A stretch of DNA of 64,000 nucleotides from Caulobacter endophyticus (lineage in GTDB: Bacteria > Pseudomonadota > Alphaproteobacteria > Caulobacterales > Caulobacteraceae). The stretch is taken from assembly GCF_003116815.1 (NCBI RefSeq), contig NZ_QDKQ01000068.1:1-64000 (forward strand). Reading direction: 5' to 3'. Every line of letters begins with the position of its first letter. Position 1 is the stretch's first letter. Below, piece by piece: positions 45,788 to 54,939 of the stretch. Under the pieces are notes generated by a model, which was given only the letters and a program-made list of their open reading frames with translations, made no database searches and was not told the DNA's origin. The translations under genes were made by a program, and so were the position numbers.

Positions 45788-47689
45788 ATGCGCTTCGACG
45801 ACCGCTTCCTTGAAGAACTGAAATCCCGACTTCGCCCCTCCGACGTGGTCGGAAAGACGGTGAAGCTGCGGCGGCAGGGTCGCGAGTACGCGGGGCTGTC
45901 GCCCTTCACCAAGGAAAAGAGCCCGTCGTTCTTCGTCAACGACGACAAGGGCTTCTATCACTGCTTCTCCAGCGGCAAGCACGGCGACATCATCAGCTTC
46001 CTGCAGGAGACCGAGCGGCTCACCTTCTCCGAGGCGGTCGAGCGCCTGGCCGCCGAGGCCGGCATGAGCCTGCCCGAGCCCGACGCCCGCGCCGCCCAGG
46101 ACGACCGCAAGCGCGCGTCCTTGGGCGACTGGATGGAGCTGGCGGCGGCCTGGTTCGAGGCCGAACTGCGCCGCCCGGTCGGCAAGGACGCCCGCGCCTA
46201 TCTCGACCGCCGCGCCCTGCCCGAGGACCAGTGGAGCCGCTTCCGCATCGGCTTCGCCCCCAATGGCCGCACCGCGCTGAAGGACTATCTGGTCGCCAAG
46301 GGCGCCAAGCCCGGCGACCTCGTCGAGGCGGGCCTGCTGATCGCGCCCGAGGACGGCGGCGCGCCCTACGACCGCTTCCGCGACCGGATCATCTTTCCGA
46401 TCACCGACACCCGCGGCAAGGTCGTCTCGTTCGGCGGCCGGGCCATGGATCCCAACGCCCGCGCCAAGTACCTGAACGGTCCCGAGACCAGCCTCTTCCA
46501 CAAGAGCCGCGTGCTCTACGGCCTCTACGACGCGCGCAAGATCCTGCATGCGGCCCAGGCGGCGGCGCCCAACGAGCAGACGCCGATGCTGGTGGTCGAG
46601 GGCTATATGGACGTCGTGGCCTGCCAGCGCGCCGGTCTGGCGGCCGTGGCGGCCATGGGCACGGCCCTGACCGAGGAGCAGATGGAGGCGCTGTGGCGCC
46701 TGCATCCCGAGCCCACACTGTGCTTCGACGGCGACAAGGCCGGCCAGCGCGCCGCCAGCCGCGCCATCGACCGCGCCCTGCCCCTGCTCAAGCCCGGCCG
46801 CTCGTTCCGCTTCTCGATCGTCAGCGGCGGCAAGGACCCCGACGACGTCCTGCGCGAGCAGGGTCCCGCGGCGCTGAAGGCCCAGGTCACCCAGACCACG
46901 CCCTTCGTCGAGGCCCTGTTCGTGCGCGAGCGCGACCTGGAGCCGCTGGACACGCCTGAGCGTAAAGCTGGATTGAAGCAGCGCCTGCGCGCGGCGGCCG
47001 GAACCATCGCCGACAAGGACCTGGCGTCCGCCTACAAGGACGACCTCTACGCCAAGCTCGACGTCCTCTTTCCCAAGCCGGCCTATGGCGGCGGGCAAGG
47101 CGGCGGCCAGGGCGATCGCCCGTTCACGCCGCGCAACGGCGGCGGCGGCTGGAAAGGCCGCGAGCGCGGTCCGCCCGACCCCGGCATCCGCGGCGTCGCC
47201 CGCGAGCAGATCGGCCGCCGGCTCAATCCCTTCCACGCCGCGGTGGCCATCGCCGCCGTCGACCATCCGGGCTGGGCGCGCCCCTATGACGAGGCGCTGG
47301 AGCGGATCGGCTTTGGCGAAGCGCGTCTCAAGGGCCTGGCCCACGAGATCTTCGAAGCCCTGATCGACGACATCGGCGACGACACGCCGTTCCGCGACAT
47401 CCTGGTCCGCAAGGGTCGGGGCGAGGAACTGGCCGAGCTCGACCGCCTGGCCCAGACCCTCAAGCCGCCCTTCCTGGATCCCAAGATGGAGCGCGAGCGC
47501 GCCCGCGCCCTGTGGGCCGCCTGCTACGAGGCCATCGTCGAGGTCGGCGACGCCCAGCGCGCCCTCCTGGCCATGCGCGAGGAGCCGGTCACCGCCGCCA
47601 GCCTCACCGCCACCCGCGACCTGCGCGACCGCATCGCCATCCTCGAGCGCCAGATCAGCAACCTGGAATTCTGGCAGCCCGCGCACTGA
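45788..47689 (+). CDS. dnaG: DNA primase
   Basis: 633 aa. Makes RNA primers at the replication fork. The N-terminal DNA-binding module reads GLSPFTKEKSPSFFVNDDKGFYHCFSSGKHGD, where classical primases have CPFH and CxxC; only one of four zinc ligands remains. The TOPRIM domain has VVEGYMDVVACQ and CFDGDKAGQRAA with catalytic acids. A Gly-rich linker (about 430-460) precedes the C-terminal DnaB-interacting domain. Usual length for the class. Confidence 0.96.
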   Translation: MRFDDRFLEELKSRLRPSDVVGKTVKLRRQGREYAGLSPFTKEKSPSFFVNDDKGFYHCFSSGKHGDIISFLQETERLTFSEAVERLAAEAGMSLPEPDARAAQDDRKRASLGDWMELAAAWFEAELRRPVGKDARAYLDRRALPEDQWSRFRIGFAPNGRTALKDYLVAKGAKPGDLVEAGLLIAPEDGGAPYDRFRDRIIFPITDTRGKVVSFGGRAMDPNARAKYLNGPETSLFHKSRVLYGLYDARKILHAAQAAAPNEQTPMLVVEGYMDVVACQRAGLAAVAAMGTALTEEQMEALWRLHPEPTLCFDGDKAGQRAASRAIDRALPLLKPGRSFRFSIVSGGKDPDDVLREQGPAALKAQVTQTTPFVEALFVRERDLEPLDTPERKAGLKQRLRAAAGTIADKDLASAYKDDLYAKLDVLFPKPAYGGGQGGGQGDRPFTPRNGGGGWKGRERGPPDPGIRGVAREQIGRRLNPFHAAVAIAAVDHPGWARPYDEALERIGFGEARLKGLAHEIFEALIDDIGDDTPFRDILVRKGRGEELAELDRLAQTLKPPFLDPKMERERARALWAACYEAIVEVGDAQRALLAMREEPVTAASLTATRDLRDRIAILERQISNLEFWQPAH

Positions 47690-47808
47690 TCCCCTGCGGG
47701 CTTCCAAAACAGGGGCGAGGAAAGCGAATCCAGGAACCTCTTCCCGGTGGAAGGCTCCTCGCGAGCGCGCCCTTCACCGCCAAGCTGCAACCGGCTAACA
47801 ACGCCGCC

Positions 47809-49098
47809 ATGCGCATCGTCGTCGTCGGAGCCTACGGGCTGATCGGATCCTACGTGACCGCCCGCCTGCTGGCCGACGGCCATGCGGTGGTCGGGGTCGG
47901 CCGCGACCTCGTCCAGGCGCGCCGGCGGTTCCCGAACGTCGACTGGCGCGCCGCCGACCTGCGCACGGCCAGCGCCGCCGACTGGACCGCCCTACTGACC
48001 GGCGCCGGCGCCGTGGTCAATTGCGCGGGGGCCTTGCAGGACGGCCCGCGCGACGACCTCAAGGCCGTCCATTCCGACGCCGTCGCCCGGCTGGTCGAGG
48101 CCTGCCAGGCGACCGGCGCGCGCCTCGTCCACGTGTCGGCGGCCGGCGTCGCGGCCGGCCGCGCCGATCCCTTCGGCGCCACCAAGCAACTGGCCGAGAG
48201 CCTGATCGCACAAAGCCGCATCGACTGGATCGTGCTGAAGCCCGGCCTGGTGATCGCCCCGGCGGCCTATGGCGGCACGGCCCTGCTGCGGGCCCTGGCC
48301 GCATTCCCGCTCGCCATCCCCGCCGTCCATGCCGACGCCCGCGTCCAGGTCGTGGCCGCCGACGACGTCGCCGCCGCCGTGTCGATCGCCGTCCGGCCCG
48401 ACACGCCGTCCGGCCAGAGCCTCGACCTGGTCCATGCCGAACCGATCGCATTGTGCGACCTGCTGATCCGGCTGCGCGGCTGGCTAGGCCTGCCGCCCGC
48501 GCCCGTCCTTGCCCTGCCCAGCCCCCTCGCGGCCATCCCGGCCAAGGCCGCCGACGCCCTGGCCTTCCTGGGCTGGCGCAGCCCGATGCGCAGCACCGCC
48601 CTTCAGCAGTTGCGCCTGGGCGTGGCCGGCGAAGCCGCGCACGCCGAGCGGCTAGGCCTCATTCCCAAATCGCTGGACCAGATCCTGGCGGCCATGCCCT
48701 CGGGCGTTCAGGAACGCTGGTTCGCCAAGGCCTGGCTGGCCAAGCCGCTGATCCTGGCGACCCTGAGCGCCTTCTGGCTGGTCTCGGGCCTGATCGGCCT
48801 GACCGTCAGCCGAACGGCCGCCGTCGCCCTGCTGACCAGCGCCGACATGCCAGGGCCGCTCGCCAAGGCCTTCGTGGTCGGCGGCGGGATCGTCGACGTC
48901 GCCCTGGCGCTGATGGTCGCCCATCGCCGCACCGCACGCCTGGCCCTGCTGGGCATGATCGCGGTGACCGCCGGCTACCTGACCGGCGGGGCCGTCGTGC
49001 GCCCCGACCTCTGGCTGGACCCGCTGGGTCCGCTGGTGAAGAGCATTCCCGCCGCCGTACTGGCCCTGGCGGCCCTGGCCCTCCTGGACGAACGCTGA
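47809..49098 (+). CDS. NAD(P)-binding Rossmann protein fused to a DoxX-like membrane domain
   Basis: 429 aa. Residues 1-290 form an atypical short-chain dehydrogenase (IVVVGAYGLIGSYVTARLLADGH, VNCAGALQDGPRDDLKAVHSDA, ATKQLAESLIAQS). Residues about 300-429 have four membrane helices of the DoxX-like type. The fusion is known in proteobacteria, with unknown substrate. Its stop overlaps the next start (TGATG), beginning a chain of coupled genes. The dnaG frame ends 119 bp upstream. Confidence 0.8.
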   Translation: MRIVVVGAYGLIGSYVTARLLADGHAVVGVGRDLVQARRRFPNVDWRAADLRTASAADWTALLTGAGAVVNCAGALQDGPRDDLKAVHSDAVARLVEACQATGARLVHVSAAGVAAGRADPFGATKQLAESLIAQSRIDWIVLKPGLVIAPAAYGGTALLRALAAFPLAIPAVHADARVQVVAADDVAAAVSIAVRPDTPSGQSLDLVHAEPIALCDLLIRLRGWLGLPPAPVLALPSPLAAIPAKAADALAFLGWRSPMRSTALQQLRLGVAGEAAHAERLGLIPKSLDQILAAMPSGVQERWFAKAWLAKPLILATLSAFWLVSGLIGLTVSRTAAVALLTSADMPGPLAKAFVVGGGIVDVALALMVAHRRTARLALLGMIAVTAGYLTGGAVVRPDLWLDPLGPLVKSIPAAVLALAALALLDER

Positions 49099-49568
49099 TG
49101 GACCTCTATCTCCTGCTGAAGGCCGCCCACGTGGTCGGGGCCACGGTGCTGCTGGGCACCGGCGCCGGCATCGCCTTCTTCATGCTGATGGCGCACCGCA
49201 CCGGCCAGCCGGCCCTGATCGCCCACACCGCCCGCGTCGTGGTGATCGCCGACACGGTGTTCACCGCCACCGCCGTGATCATCCAGCCGATCACCGGCGC
49301 CGCCCTGGCCCATGTCGTCGGCTATCCGCTGTTCAGCGGCTGGATCGGCCTCAGTCTCTTGCTCTACGTCGTCACTGGCCTGTGCTGGCTGCCTGTCGTC
49401 TGGATCCAGATCCGCCTGCGCGACCTGGCCGACGCCGCCGCCAAGGCTGGCCAGCCCCTGCCCGAGCGCTACCACCGCCTGTTCCGCGCCTGGTTCATGC
49501 TGGGCTTCCCCGCCTTCGCCGCCGTGCTGGCCATCGTCTGGCTGATGCTGGCCAAGCCGAGCTTCTGA
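49098..49568 (+). CDS. DUF2269-family integral membrane protein
   Basis: 156 aa, four predicted helices (about 3-25, 45-70, 75-100, 128-152). LLLKAAHVVGATVLLGTGAGIAFF and GSALxxxxGYPL-like spacing (GAALAHVVGYPLFSGWI) fit the DUF2269 family. Function unknown. It overlaps the preceding gene by one base, and is likely to work with the Rossmann/DoxX protein. Confidence 0.8.
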   Translation: MDLYLLLKAAHVVGATVLLGTGAGIAFFMLMAHRTGQPALIAHTARVVVIADTVFTATAVIIQPITGAALAHVVGYPLFSGWIGLSLLLYVVTGLCWLPVVWIQIRLRDLADAAAKAGQPLPERYHRLFRAWFMLGFPAFAAVLAIVWLMLAKPSF

Positions 49569-49570
49569 CC

Positions 49571-50020
49571 ATGACCGCCTATTCCAGCGCGGACGTCGCC
49601 CAACTCGCGCAGGGCCTGCTCGATCGCAGCCTGCCTAAAGCCGAGTGGACCCATGCAGCCCACCTGACCGCTACCCTGCACCTGGTGCGCACCCGCGACG
49701 AGGGACTGGAACGCGACCTGCCCGGCGTCATCCGCGCCTACAACGAGGCCGTCGGCGGGGTGAACGACGACGCCAGCGGCTACCACGAGACCATCACCCA
49801 GGCCTATCTGGCCGCCATCCGCGCCTTTGCCGCCGCCCTGCCGGCCGACATGGACGACGGCGAGGCCGCTGCGCGCCTGCTGGCCACCCCGCTGGGCGAC
49901 AAGGCCTGGCCGCTGGCCTTCTGGTCGCGCGAGCGGCTGTTCAGCGTCGAGGCTCGCCGGGGCTGGATCGATCCCGATCTCGCCCCGCTGGAAAACATGC
50001 CGCCGGAGCACGTGCGGTGA
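49571..50020 (+). CDS. Conserved hypothetical cytoplasmic protein
   Basis: 149 aa, helical, no membrane segment or signal. WTHAAHLTATLHLVR and YHETITQAYLAAIRAF are conserved-looking patches with two His that might bind a metal, seen in a family of uncharacterised proteobacterial proteins. It starts 2 bp after the DUF2269 gene and overlaps the next gene by 4 bp (GTGA). Confidence 0.7.
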   Translation: MTAYSSADVAQLAQGLLDRSLPKAEWTHAAHLTATLHLVRTRDEGLERDLPGVIRAYNEAVGGVNDDASGYHETITQAYLAAIRAFAAALPADMDDGEAAARLLATPLGDKAWPLAFWSRERLFSVEARRGWIDPDLAPLENMPPEHVR

Positions 50021-50298
50021 GCCTGATCCTCGGCCTGGCCCTGCTGGCGGCCAACCTCTTCTGCTTCCTGCTGTTCGCCCACGACAAGGCCGCCGCCGTG
50101 CACGGCGAGCGGCGGGTGCCCGAGCGGGTTCTGCTGCTGTCGGCGGCGATGTGCGCCGCGCCCGGCGCCTTGCTGGCCCAGCGCTGGCTGCGCCACAAGA
50201 CCCGCAAGCAGCCGTTCGGGGCCTGGCTGACCTTGATCGTCTTCGTCCAGGCCTGCGCCGTCGCCGGCCTCGTCGCCCTGGCCTATAGAGTCCCATGA
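50017..50298 (+). CDS. DUF1294-family small membrane protein
   Basis: 93 aa, GTG start. Three short membrane helices. KAAAVHGERRVPERVLLLSAAMCAAPGALLAQRWLRHKTRKQPF contains the DUF1294 hallmarks (DKxxA, RVPE, RHKTxKxxF). Function unknown. It overlaps the previous gene by 4 bp and the next by 4 bp (ATGA). Confidence 0.85.
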   Translation: MSLILGLALLAANLFCFLLFAHDKAAAVHGERRVPERVLLLSAAMCAAPGALLAQRWLRHKTRKQPFGAWLTLIVFVQACAVAGLVALAYRVP

Positions 50299-51386
50299 CC
50301 CAGCGCCTGCTCACCCTGCTTCGCGGCAAGACCCCCATCCGCCCGCTCGACGCCCTGAAGGGCGGCGGCGGCGCGCTGATCGGCCTGCTGTTCGCGGGCC
50401 TCTTGGGTCGCTTCGCGGTCGGCGGCGGCGACTGGCTGCATCCCCTGCTGGTCGCGCCGATCGGGGCCTCGGCGGTGCTGATCTTCGCCGTGCCCGCCAG
50501 CCCCCTGGCCCAGCCGCGCGGCGTCATCGGCGGCAACGTCGTCTCGGCCTTCATCGGCATCACGGTGGCCATGCTGCTGCCGACACAGCCGCTGATCGCC
50601 GCGCCGCTGGCCGTGGCCCTGGCGATCTCGACGATGATCCTGCTGGGCTGCCTGCACCCGCCCGGCGGTGCGGTGGCCCTGATCACGGTCATCGGCGGCC
50701 CGGCCGTGACCAAGGCCGGCTATCTGTTCGCCCTCAATCCGGTGGCCGTGGACTCGATCCTGCTGGTGCTGGCCGGCATGGCCTGGAACCGCCTGGTCGG
50801 TCGCTCCTATCCGCACAAGGCCCCTGCCCCGCCGCCCAGCCCGCACGGCACGGCCGATCCCCTGCCCGCCTCGCGCATCGGCTACGACGCCGGCGACCTC
50901 GACAAGGCCCTCGCCCGCTACGGCGAGCTGCTCGACGTCAGCCGCGAGGACCTCGACGTGCTGTTCCGCGAGGTCGAGATCCAGGCTCACCAGCGCCTTC
51001 ACTCGCAGATCCGCTGCGGCGAGATAATGTCGCGCGACGTCATCCGGCTCGACCGGTCGCAGTCGGCGCAAAGCGCCCTGACCTTCCTGCAACAGCACGA
51101 CCTGCGCGCCGCCCCGGTGGTCGACGAAGACAACCGCGTCATCGGCATGGCCCGCCGAGCCGAACTGCAGGCCAACCGCCGCCACACGGTCGAGGCCGCG
51201 CTCGACCCGTTCGTCCACCGGGTGCGCGAAGGCACGCCGATCGCCGCCCTGCTGCCGATTCTCTCCAGCGGCCAGACCCATGAGGCCATGGTCGTCGACC
51301 GCGACCGCAAGCTGGTGGGCGTGATCACCCAGACCGACCTGATCGCCGTGCTCTATCGCGCGCACATCGTCGAAAGCGTCCTCTGA
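50295..51386 (+). CDS. HPP-family membrane protein with a CBS domain pair
   Basis: 363 aa. The N-terminal HPP domain (about residues 25-175) has four or five helices with HPLLVAPIGASAVLIFAVPASPLAQPR and the name-giving CLHPPGGAVAL. A linker is followed by two CBS motifs (about 240-355, IMSRDVIRLDRSQSAQSALTFL and GVITQTDLIAVLYR) that usually bind adenosyl nucleotides. Related plant and cyanobacterial HPP proteins transport nitrite; the ligand here is unknown. Confidence 0.88.
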   Translation: MTQRLLTLLRGKTPIRPLDALKGGGGALIGLLFAGLLGRFAVGGGDWLHPLLVAPIGASAVLIFAVPASPLAQPRGVIGGNVVSAFIGITVAMLLPTQPLIAAPLAVALAISTMILLGCLHPPGGAVALITVIGGPAVTKAGYLFALNPVAVDSILLVLAGMAWNRLVGRSYPHKAPAPPPSPHGTADPLPASRIGYDAGDLDKALARYGELLDVSREDLDVLFREVEIQAHQRLHSQIRCGEIMSRDVIRLDRSQSAQSALTFLQQHDLRAAPVVDEDNRVIGMARRAELQANRRHTVEAALDPFVHRVREGTPIAALLPILSSGQTHEAMVVDRDRKLVGVITQTDLIAVLYRAHIVESVL

Positions 51387-51449
51387 CAAGGCTTGACTGA
51401 CGCACGCGTCGCCGCGCCATGCTGACGGCAAATCGCTAGGGGAAAAGCC

Positions 51450-52115
51450 ATGCTCGTCGTCCACCACCTGAACAACTCGCGCAGCCAGCGCGTGCTGTGG
51501 CTGCTGGAAGAGCTGGGCGCGCCCTACGAGGTCAAGCGCTACGAGCGCGACGCCAAGACCATGCTGGCCCCGCCCGAGCTGCTGGCGATCCATCCGCTGG
51601 GCAAGTCGCCGGTGATCACCGACGGCGACAAGACCATCGCCGAGACCGGCGCGATCATCGAATACATCCTCGACACCTACGGCGAGGGTCGCCTGATTCC
51701 CGCGGCCGGCACGCCGGAGCGCCTTCGCTTCACCTACTGGCTGCACTACGCCGAAGGCTCGGCCATGACGCCGCTGCTGCTGAAGCTGGTGTTCACCGCC
51801 CTGCCCGCCCGCGCGCCCGGCCTGCTGAAGGGCCTGGTCAAGACCATCGCGGCCAAGGCCCAGTCGGGATTCGTCGACCCGCAGCTGAAGAGCCACATCG
51901 ACTACTGGAACGCCGAGCTGTCCAAGTCCGAATGGTTCGCCGGCCCGGAGTTCACCGCCGCCGACGTGATCATGAGCTTCCCGCTGGAGGCGGCGGTGTC
52001 GCGCGCCGGAGCCGGCTCGCGGCCCAAGGTGAAGGCCTTCCTCGACCGCATTCACGCCCGGCCGGCCTATCGCGCCGCCCTGCAGCGCGGCGGAGAGTAC
52101 GCCTACGCCGACTGA
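51450..52115 (+). CDS. Glutathione S-transferase
   Basis: 221 aa. Thioredoxin-like N-terminal domain (VVHHLNNSRSQRVLWLLEELGAPYEVKRYER, with the active Ser/Asn region, and the cis-Pro in GKSPVITDGD followed by ETGAIIEYI) and an all-helical C-terminal domain. It resembles the beta/theta-like bacterial GSTs. The substrate is unknown. GGGGAAAAGCC precedes the ATG. A 63-bp gap separates it from the HPP gene. Confidence 0.9.
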   Translation: MLVVHHLNNSRSQRVLWLLEELGAPYEVKRYERDAKTMLAPPELLAIHPLGKSPVITDGDKTIAETGAIIEYILDTYGEGRLIPAAGTPERLRFTYWLHYAEGSAMTPLLLKLVFTALPARAPGLLKGLVKTIAAKAQSGFVDPQLKSHIDYWNAELSKSEWFAGPEFTAADVIMSFPLEAAVSRAGAGSRPKVKAFLDRIHARPAYRAALQRGGEYAYAD

Positions 52116-52247
52116 GATCCGGGCGCGCGTCAAGCCCTGCGACATGGCGACGCTCGCCCCGCTTCTTAAGACTTCCAACACCACGGAGGCGCAAAACCTC
52201 TCCCTCCAAGTGACCATTCCATGGTTCAGCTTGCCCGGAGATGAAGG

Positions 52248-52604
52248 TTGTCCCTGTCGCGTGTTCGAACCTGGCGTGATCTGCTTCACGCCCTGGGTCG
52301 AACATTGGCCGCAACCTCCGCGATCATCGTCACGCTGCTGGCCGTCACGTTGTCCAGCGCATCGCCGCGCGACCCGGGCCGGGTCGCCGCGGTCTTCCCG
52401 CCCTGGTGGAAGCCCGCCCGCGCGGCCAGCGCGGCCACCTCGGCCGGCGACATCGCTGGCGCCGGGGCTGTCCCCTTCGTCCTGATCCTGCGCGGCGACC
52501 CCGCCACGCTGAGCAGCCGTCTGCGCGCCGCCGGCGCCCTCGTCCTGCTCGACCCCGACACCGCCGGCGTCTGCGCCAAGACCGTCCTGGAGCCCCGCCC
52601 ATGA
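52248..52604 (+). CDS. Small membrane protein upstream of a chemoreceptor
   Basis: 118 aa with a TTG start. One N-terminal helix (about residues 18-38, RTLAATSAIIVTLLAVTLSSA) then a short likely periplasmic domain with GAVPFVLILRGDPATLSSRLRAAGALVLLDPD. No family recognised. Its stop overlaps the chemoreceptor start (ATGA), implying coupled expression and perhaps a receptor partner. The 132 bp before it (52116-52247) show nothing else. Confidence 0.65.
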   Translation: MSLSRVRTWRDLLHALGRTLAATSAIIVTLLAVTLSSASPRDPGRVAAVFPPWWKPARAASAATSAGDIAGAGAVPFVLILRGDPATLSSRLRAAGALVLLDPDTAGVCAKTVLEPRP

Positions 52605-54214
52605 GCACCAAGCCCTCGAACCTCGACGCACAGCGCCGCTCGGGCGGCCGGCTGATCCTGCTGCTGACCGCGCTGATGGCCCCGATCGTCATCGCCGCCC
52701 GCTTCATGGTCGGCGAGCCGGTGCCTGGCATGGCCGTCGCCACCGTCATGGTCACCGCCCTGGCGGCCGGCGCCGTCCTGCATCGCGGCGAGACCGCCAC
52801 GGGCCGGATCCTGTCGGGCGTGGCCCTTATGGCCCAGGTCTCGCTTCTGGTCGCCGCTCTGGGCGGCCACGCCTGGCAGATCGACATGCACATGGCCTAT
52901 TTCGCAGCCCTGGCGCTGCTGGTCGTCTACTGCGACTGGACCGTCATCGCCGCCGCCGCCGCCACGGTCGCCATACACCACCTGACGCTCAGCTACCTCC
53001 TGCCCACCGCCGTCTTCCCGGGCTCGGCGAGCCTTGGCCGCGTGCTGGTCCACGCCGTCATCCTGATCGTCGAGGCCGGCGCCCTGATCGCTGCGACCTT
53101 GAGCATCCACCGCGTCATCGGCCTTGCCGAGCGCGCCCGCGCCAAGGCCGAGGCCGCCATGCAGGAGGCCCGCGACGCGGACGCCGCCGCCGACAGCGCC
53201 CGCCGCTCGGAGGAAGAAGGCCGCATCGCCCACGCCGCCGTGCAGGCCGCCGCCGAGCGCCAGCGCGCCGACATGGTCGACGCGCTGGCCCAAAGCCTGT
53301 CGCGCCTGGCCAAGGGCGACCTTTCGGTGCGCCTGGTCGAGCAGTTCTCCGAGTCGTACGAGCAGCTTCGCGCCGACTTCAACCAGGCGGCGGGCAAGCT
53401 GGCCGGGGCCCTGGCCATCATCGACGAGCGCGCCTCGGGCGTGCGCCATGGCTCGGACCAGATCGCCGACGCCGCCGCCAACCTGTCGCGCCGCACCGAG
53501 CAGCAGGCCGCCAACCTGGCCGAGACGGCCAGCGCCATGGACGAGATCACCGCCACGGTGGGCCAGACCGCCGACGGCGCCCGAAAGGCCGCCATCGTCG
53601 TAGCCCGCGCCCGCGACGACGCCCGCCGCTCGGGCGAGGTCGTCGGCGAGGCCGTCGACGCCATGGGCGCGATCGAGACCTCGGCCACCCAGATCTCGCG
53701 GATCATCGGCGTGATCGACGAAATCGCCTTCCAGACCAACCTTCTGGCCCTGAACGCCGGAGTCGAGGCCGCCCGCGCGGGCGAGGCCGGCAAGGGCTTC
53801 GCCGTGGTCGCGTCCGAGGTGCGGGCCCTGGCCCAGCGCTCGGCAGAGGCCGCCAAGGAAATCAAGACCCTGATCACCACCTCGACGCGCCAGGTCGGCG
53901 AGGGCGTGGAACTGGTCGGCCGCACCGGCGAGGCGCTTGAGCGGATCGTCCAGCAGATCGCCGAGATCGACGGCCTGGTCTCCGAGATCGCCGCCAGCGC
54001 CCAGCACCAGGCCCAGGGCCTGACCCAGGTCAACACCGCGGTGAATCAGATGGACCAGGTGCTGCAGCAGAACGCGGGCCTGGTCGAAGAGACCGCCGCG
54101 GCCACCCATGCGCTGAACGACGACGCCGGAGAGCTGGCCCGTCTGGTCGGCCAGTTCCAGCTGCCCGGAGATCGCCTGGCGGGCGCTTCGACCCGCAACG
54201 CGAAGCGGGCCTGA
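52601..54214 (+). CDS. Methyl-accepting chemotaxis protein, multi-helix membrane sensor
   Basis: 537 aa. The N-terminal 175 residues hold about six membrane helices with almost no periplasmic loop, including MHMAYFAALALLVVYCDWTVIAAAAATVAIHHL, so the sensor is in the membrane. Then a coiled segment, a HAMP-like region (KGDLSVRLVEQFSESYEQL) and the signalling domain (about 300-510) with [18 protein letters not shown]. The signalling half is nearly identical in pattern to the receptor at 4432-6231. The start is fixed by the overlap with the preceding gene. Confidence 0.9.
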   Translation: MSTKPSNLDAQRRSGGRLILLLTALMAPIVIAARFMVGEPVPGMAVATVMVTALAAGAVLHRGETATGRILSGVALMAQVSLLVAALGGHAWQIDMHMAYFAALALLVVYCDWTVIAAAAATVAIHHLTLSYLLPTAVFPGSASLGRVLVHAVILIVEAGALIAATLSIHRVIGLAERARAKAEAAMQEARDADAAADSARRSEEEGRIAHAAVQAAAERQRADMVDALAQSLSRLAKGDLSVRLVEQFSESYEQLRADFNQAAGKLAGALAIIDERASGVRHGSDQIADAAANLSRRTEQQAANLAETASAMDEITATVGQTADGARKAAIVVARARDDARRSGEVVGEAVDAMGAIETSATQISRIIGVIDEIAFQTNLLALNAGVEAARAGEAGKGFAVVASEVRALAQRSAEAAKEIKTLITTSTRQVGEGVELVGRTGEALERIVQQIAEIDGLVSEIAASAQHQAQGLTQVNTAVNQMDQVLQQNAGLVEETAAATHALNDDAGELARLVGQFQLPGDRLAGASTRNAKRA

Positions 54215-54266
54215 GGCCGCGCCGCCCCGATCAGCTTGGCCACGCAACCCTTGCGGCGCGTGAGAC

Positions 54267-54295
54267 TTGCTTATCCGGAATGCGGCGCCTATCCT
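54267..54295 (+). promoter_or_regulatory. Candidate greA promoter
   Basis: TTGCTT (54267-54272) and TATCCT (54290-54295) are separated by exactly 17 bp, 74 bp before the greA start, in the 154-bp gap after the chemoreceptor gene. Confidence 0.55.
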
Positions 54296-54368
54296 CTCAG
54301 CCCCCGGTCGCGCTCGCCAGCGACTGGAAGTCTTCCTCCCCTTAGGGCGAACCGAGCTAAAATCCACT

Positions 54369-54842
54369 ATGGAAAAAGTGCCGATGACCGTCGTGGGTTA
54401 TCAAACCCTCGACGAAGAACTGAAGCGTTTGAAGACGATCGAGCGGCCCGCCGTGATCGCCGCGATCGCCGAGGCGCGCTCGCACGGCGACCTCTCGGAA
54501 AATGCCGAATACCACGCCGCCAAGGAACGCCAGGGCTGGATCGAAGGCCAGATCGCCGAGATCGAGGACAAGATCGCCCGCGCCCAGGTCATCGACGTGT
54601 CGAAGCTTTCGGGTTCGCAGGTGAAGTTCGGCGCCACGGTCAGCGTGGTCGACGAGGACACCGAAGAAGAGGCCCGCTACCAGATCGTGGGCGACCACGA
54701 GGCCGACGTGAAGTCGGGCCGCATTTCGCTGAGCTCGCCGCTGTCGCGCGCGATGATCGGCAAGGAAGTCGGCGAGGTGGTCGAGGTCAACACGCCCGGC
54801 GGCGTGAAGGCCTATGAAATCCTCAAGGTCGAGTGGGTCTAG
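54369..54842 (+). CDS. greA: Transcription elongation factor GreA
   Basis: 157 aa. Stimulates RNA cleavage in backtracked RNA polymerase. The N-terminal coiled coil has [35 protein letters not shown] with the acidic tip, and the C-terminal FKBP-like domain has [21 protein letters not shown]. The frame is open 34 codons upstream, but [14 protein letters not shown] is the conserved start. It is the last housekeeping gene before the surface-sugar region. Confidence 0.97.
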   Translation: MEKVPMTVVGYQTLDEELKRLKTIERPAVIAAIAEARSHGDLSENAEYHAAKERQGWIEGQIAEIEDKIARAQVIDVSKLSGSQVKFGATVSVVDEDTEEEARYQIVGDHEADVKSGRISLSSPLSRAMIGKEVGEVVEVNTPGGVKAYEILKVEWV

Positions 54843-54939
54843 GGGTCAGCCCCAAACCCGCCATGAAGTTCGGCCAATCGCCGCGGAGTCGCCTGTCGAG
54901 GGCGGTTCCGCGGCGTTCGCCGTTTTGAGGGCTGGAGCG

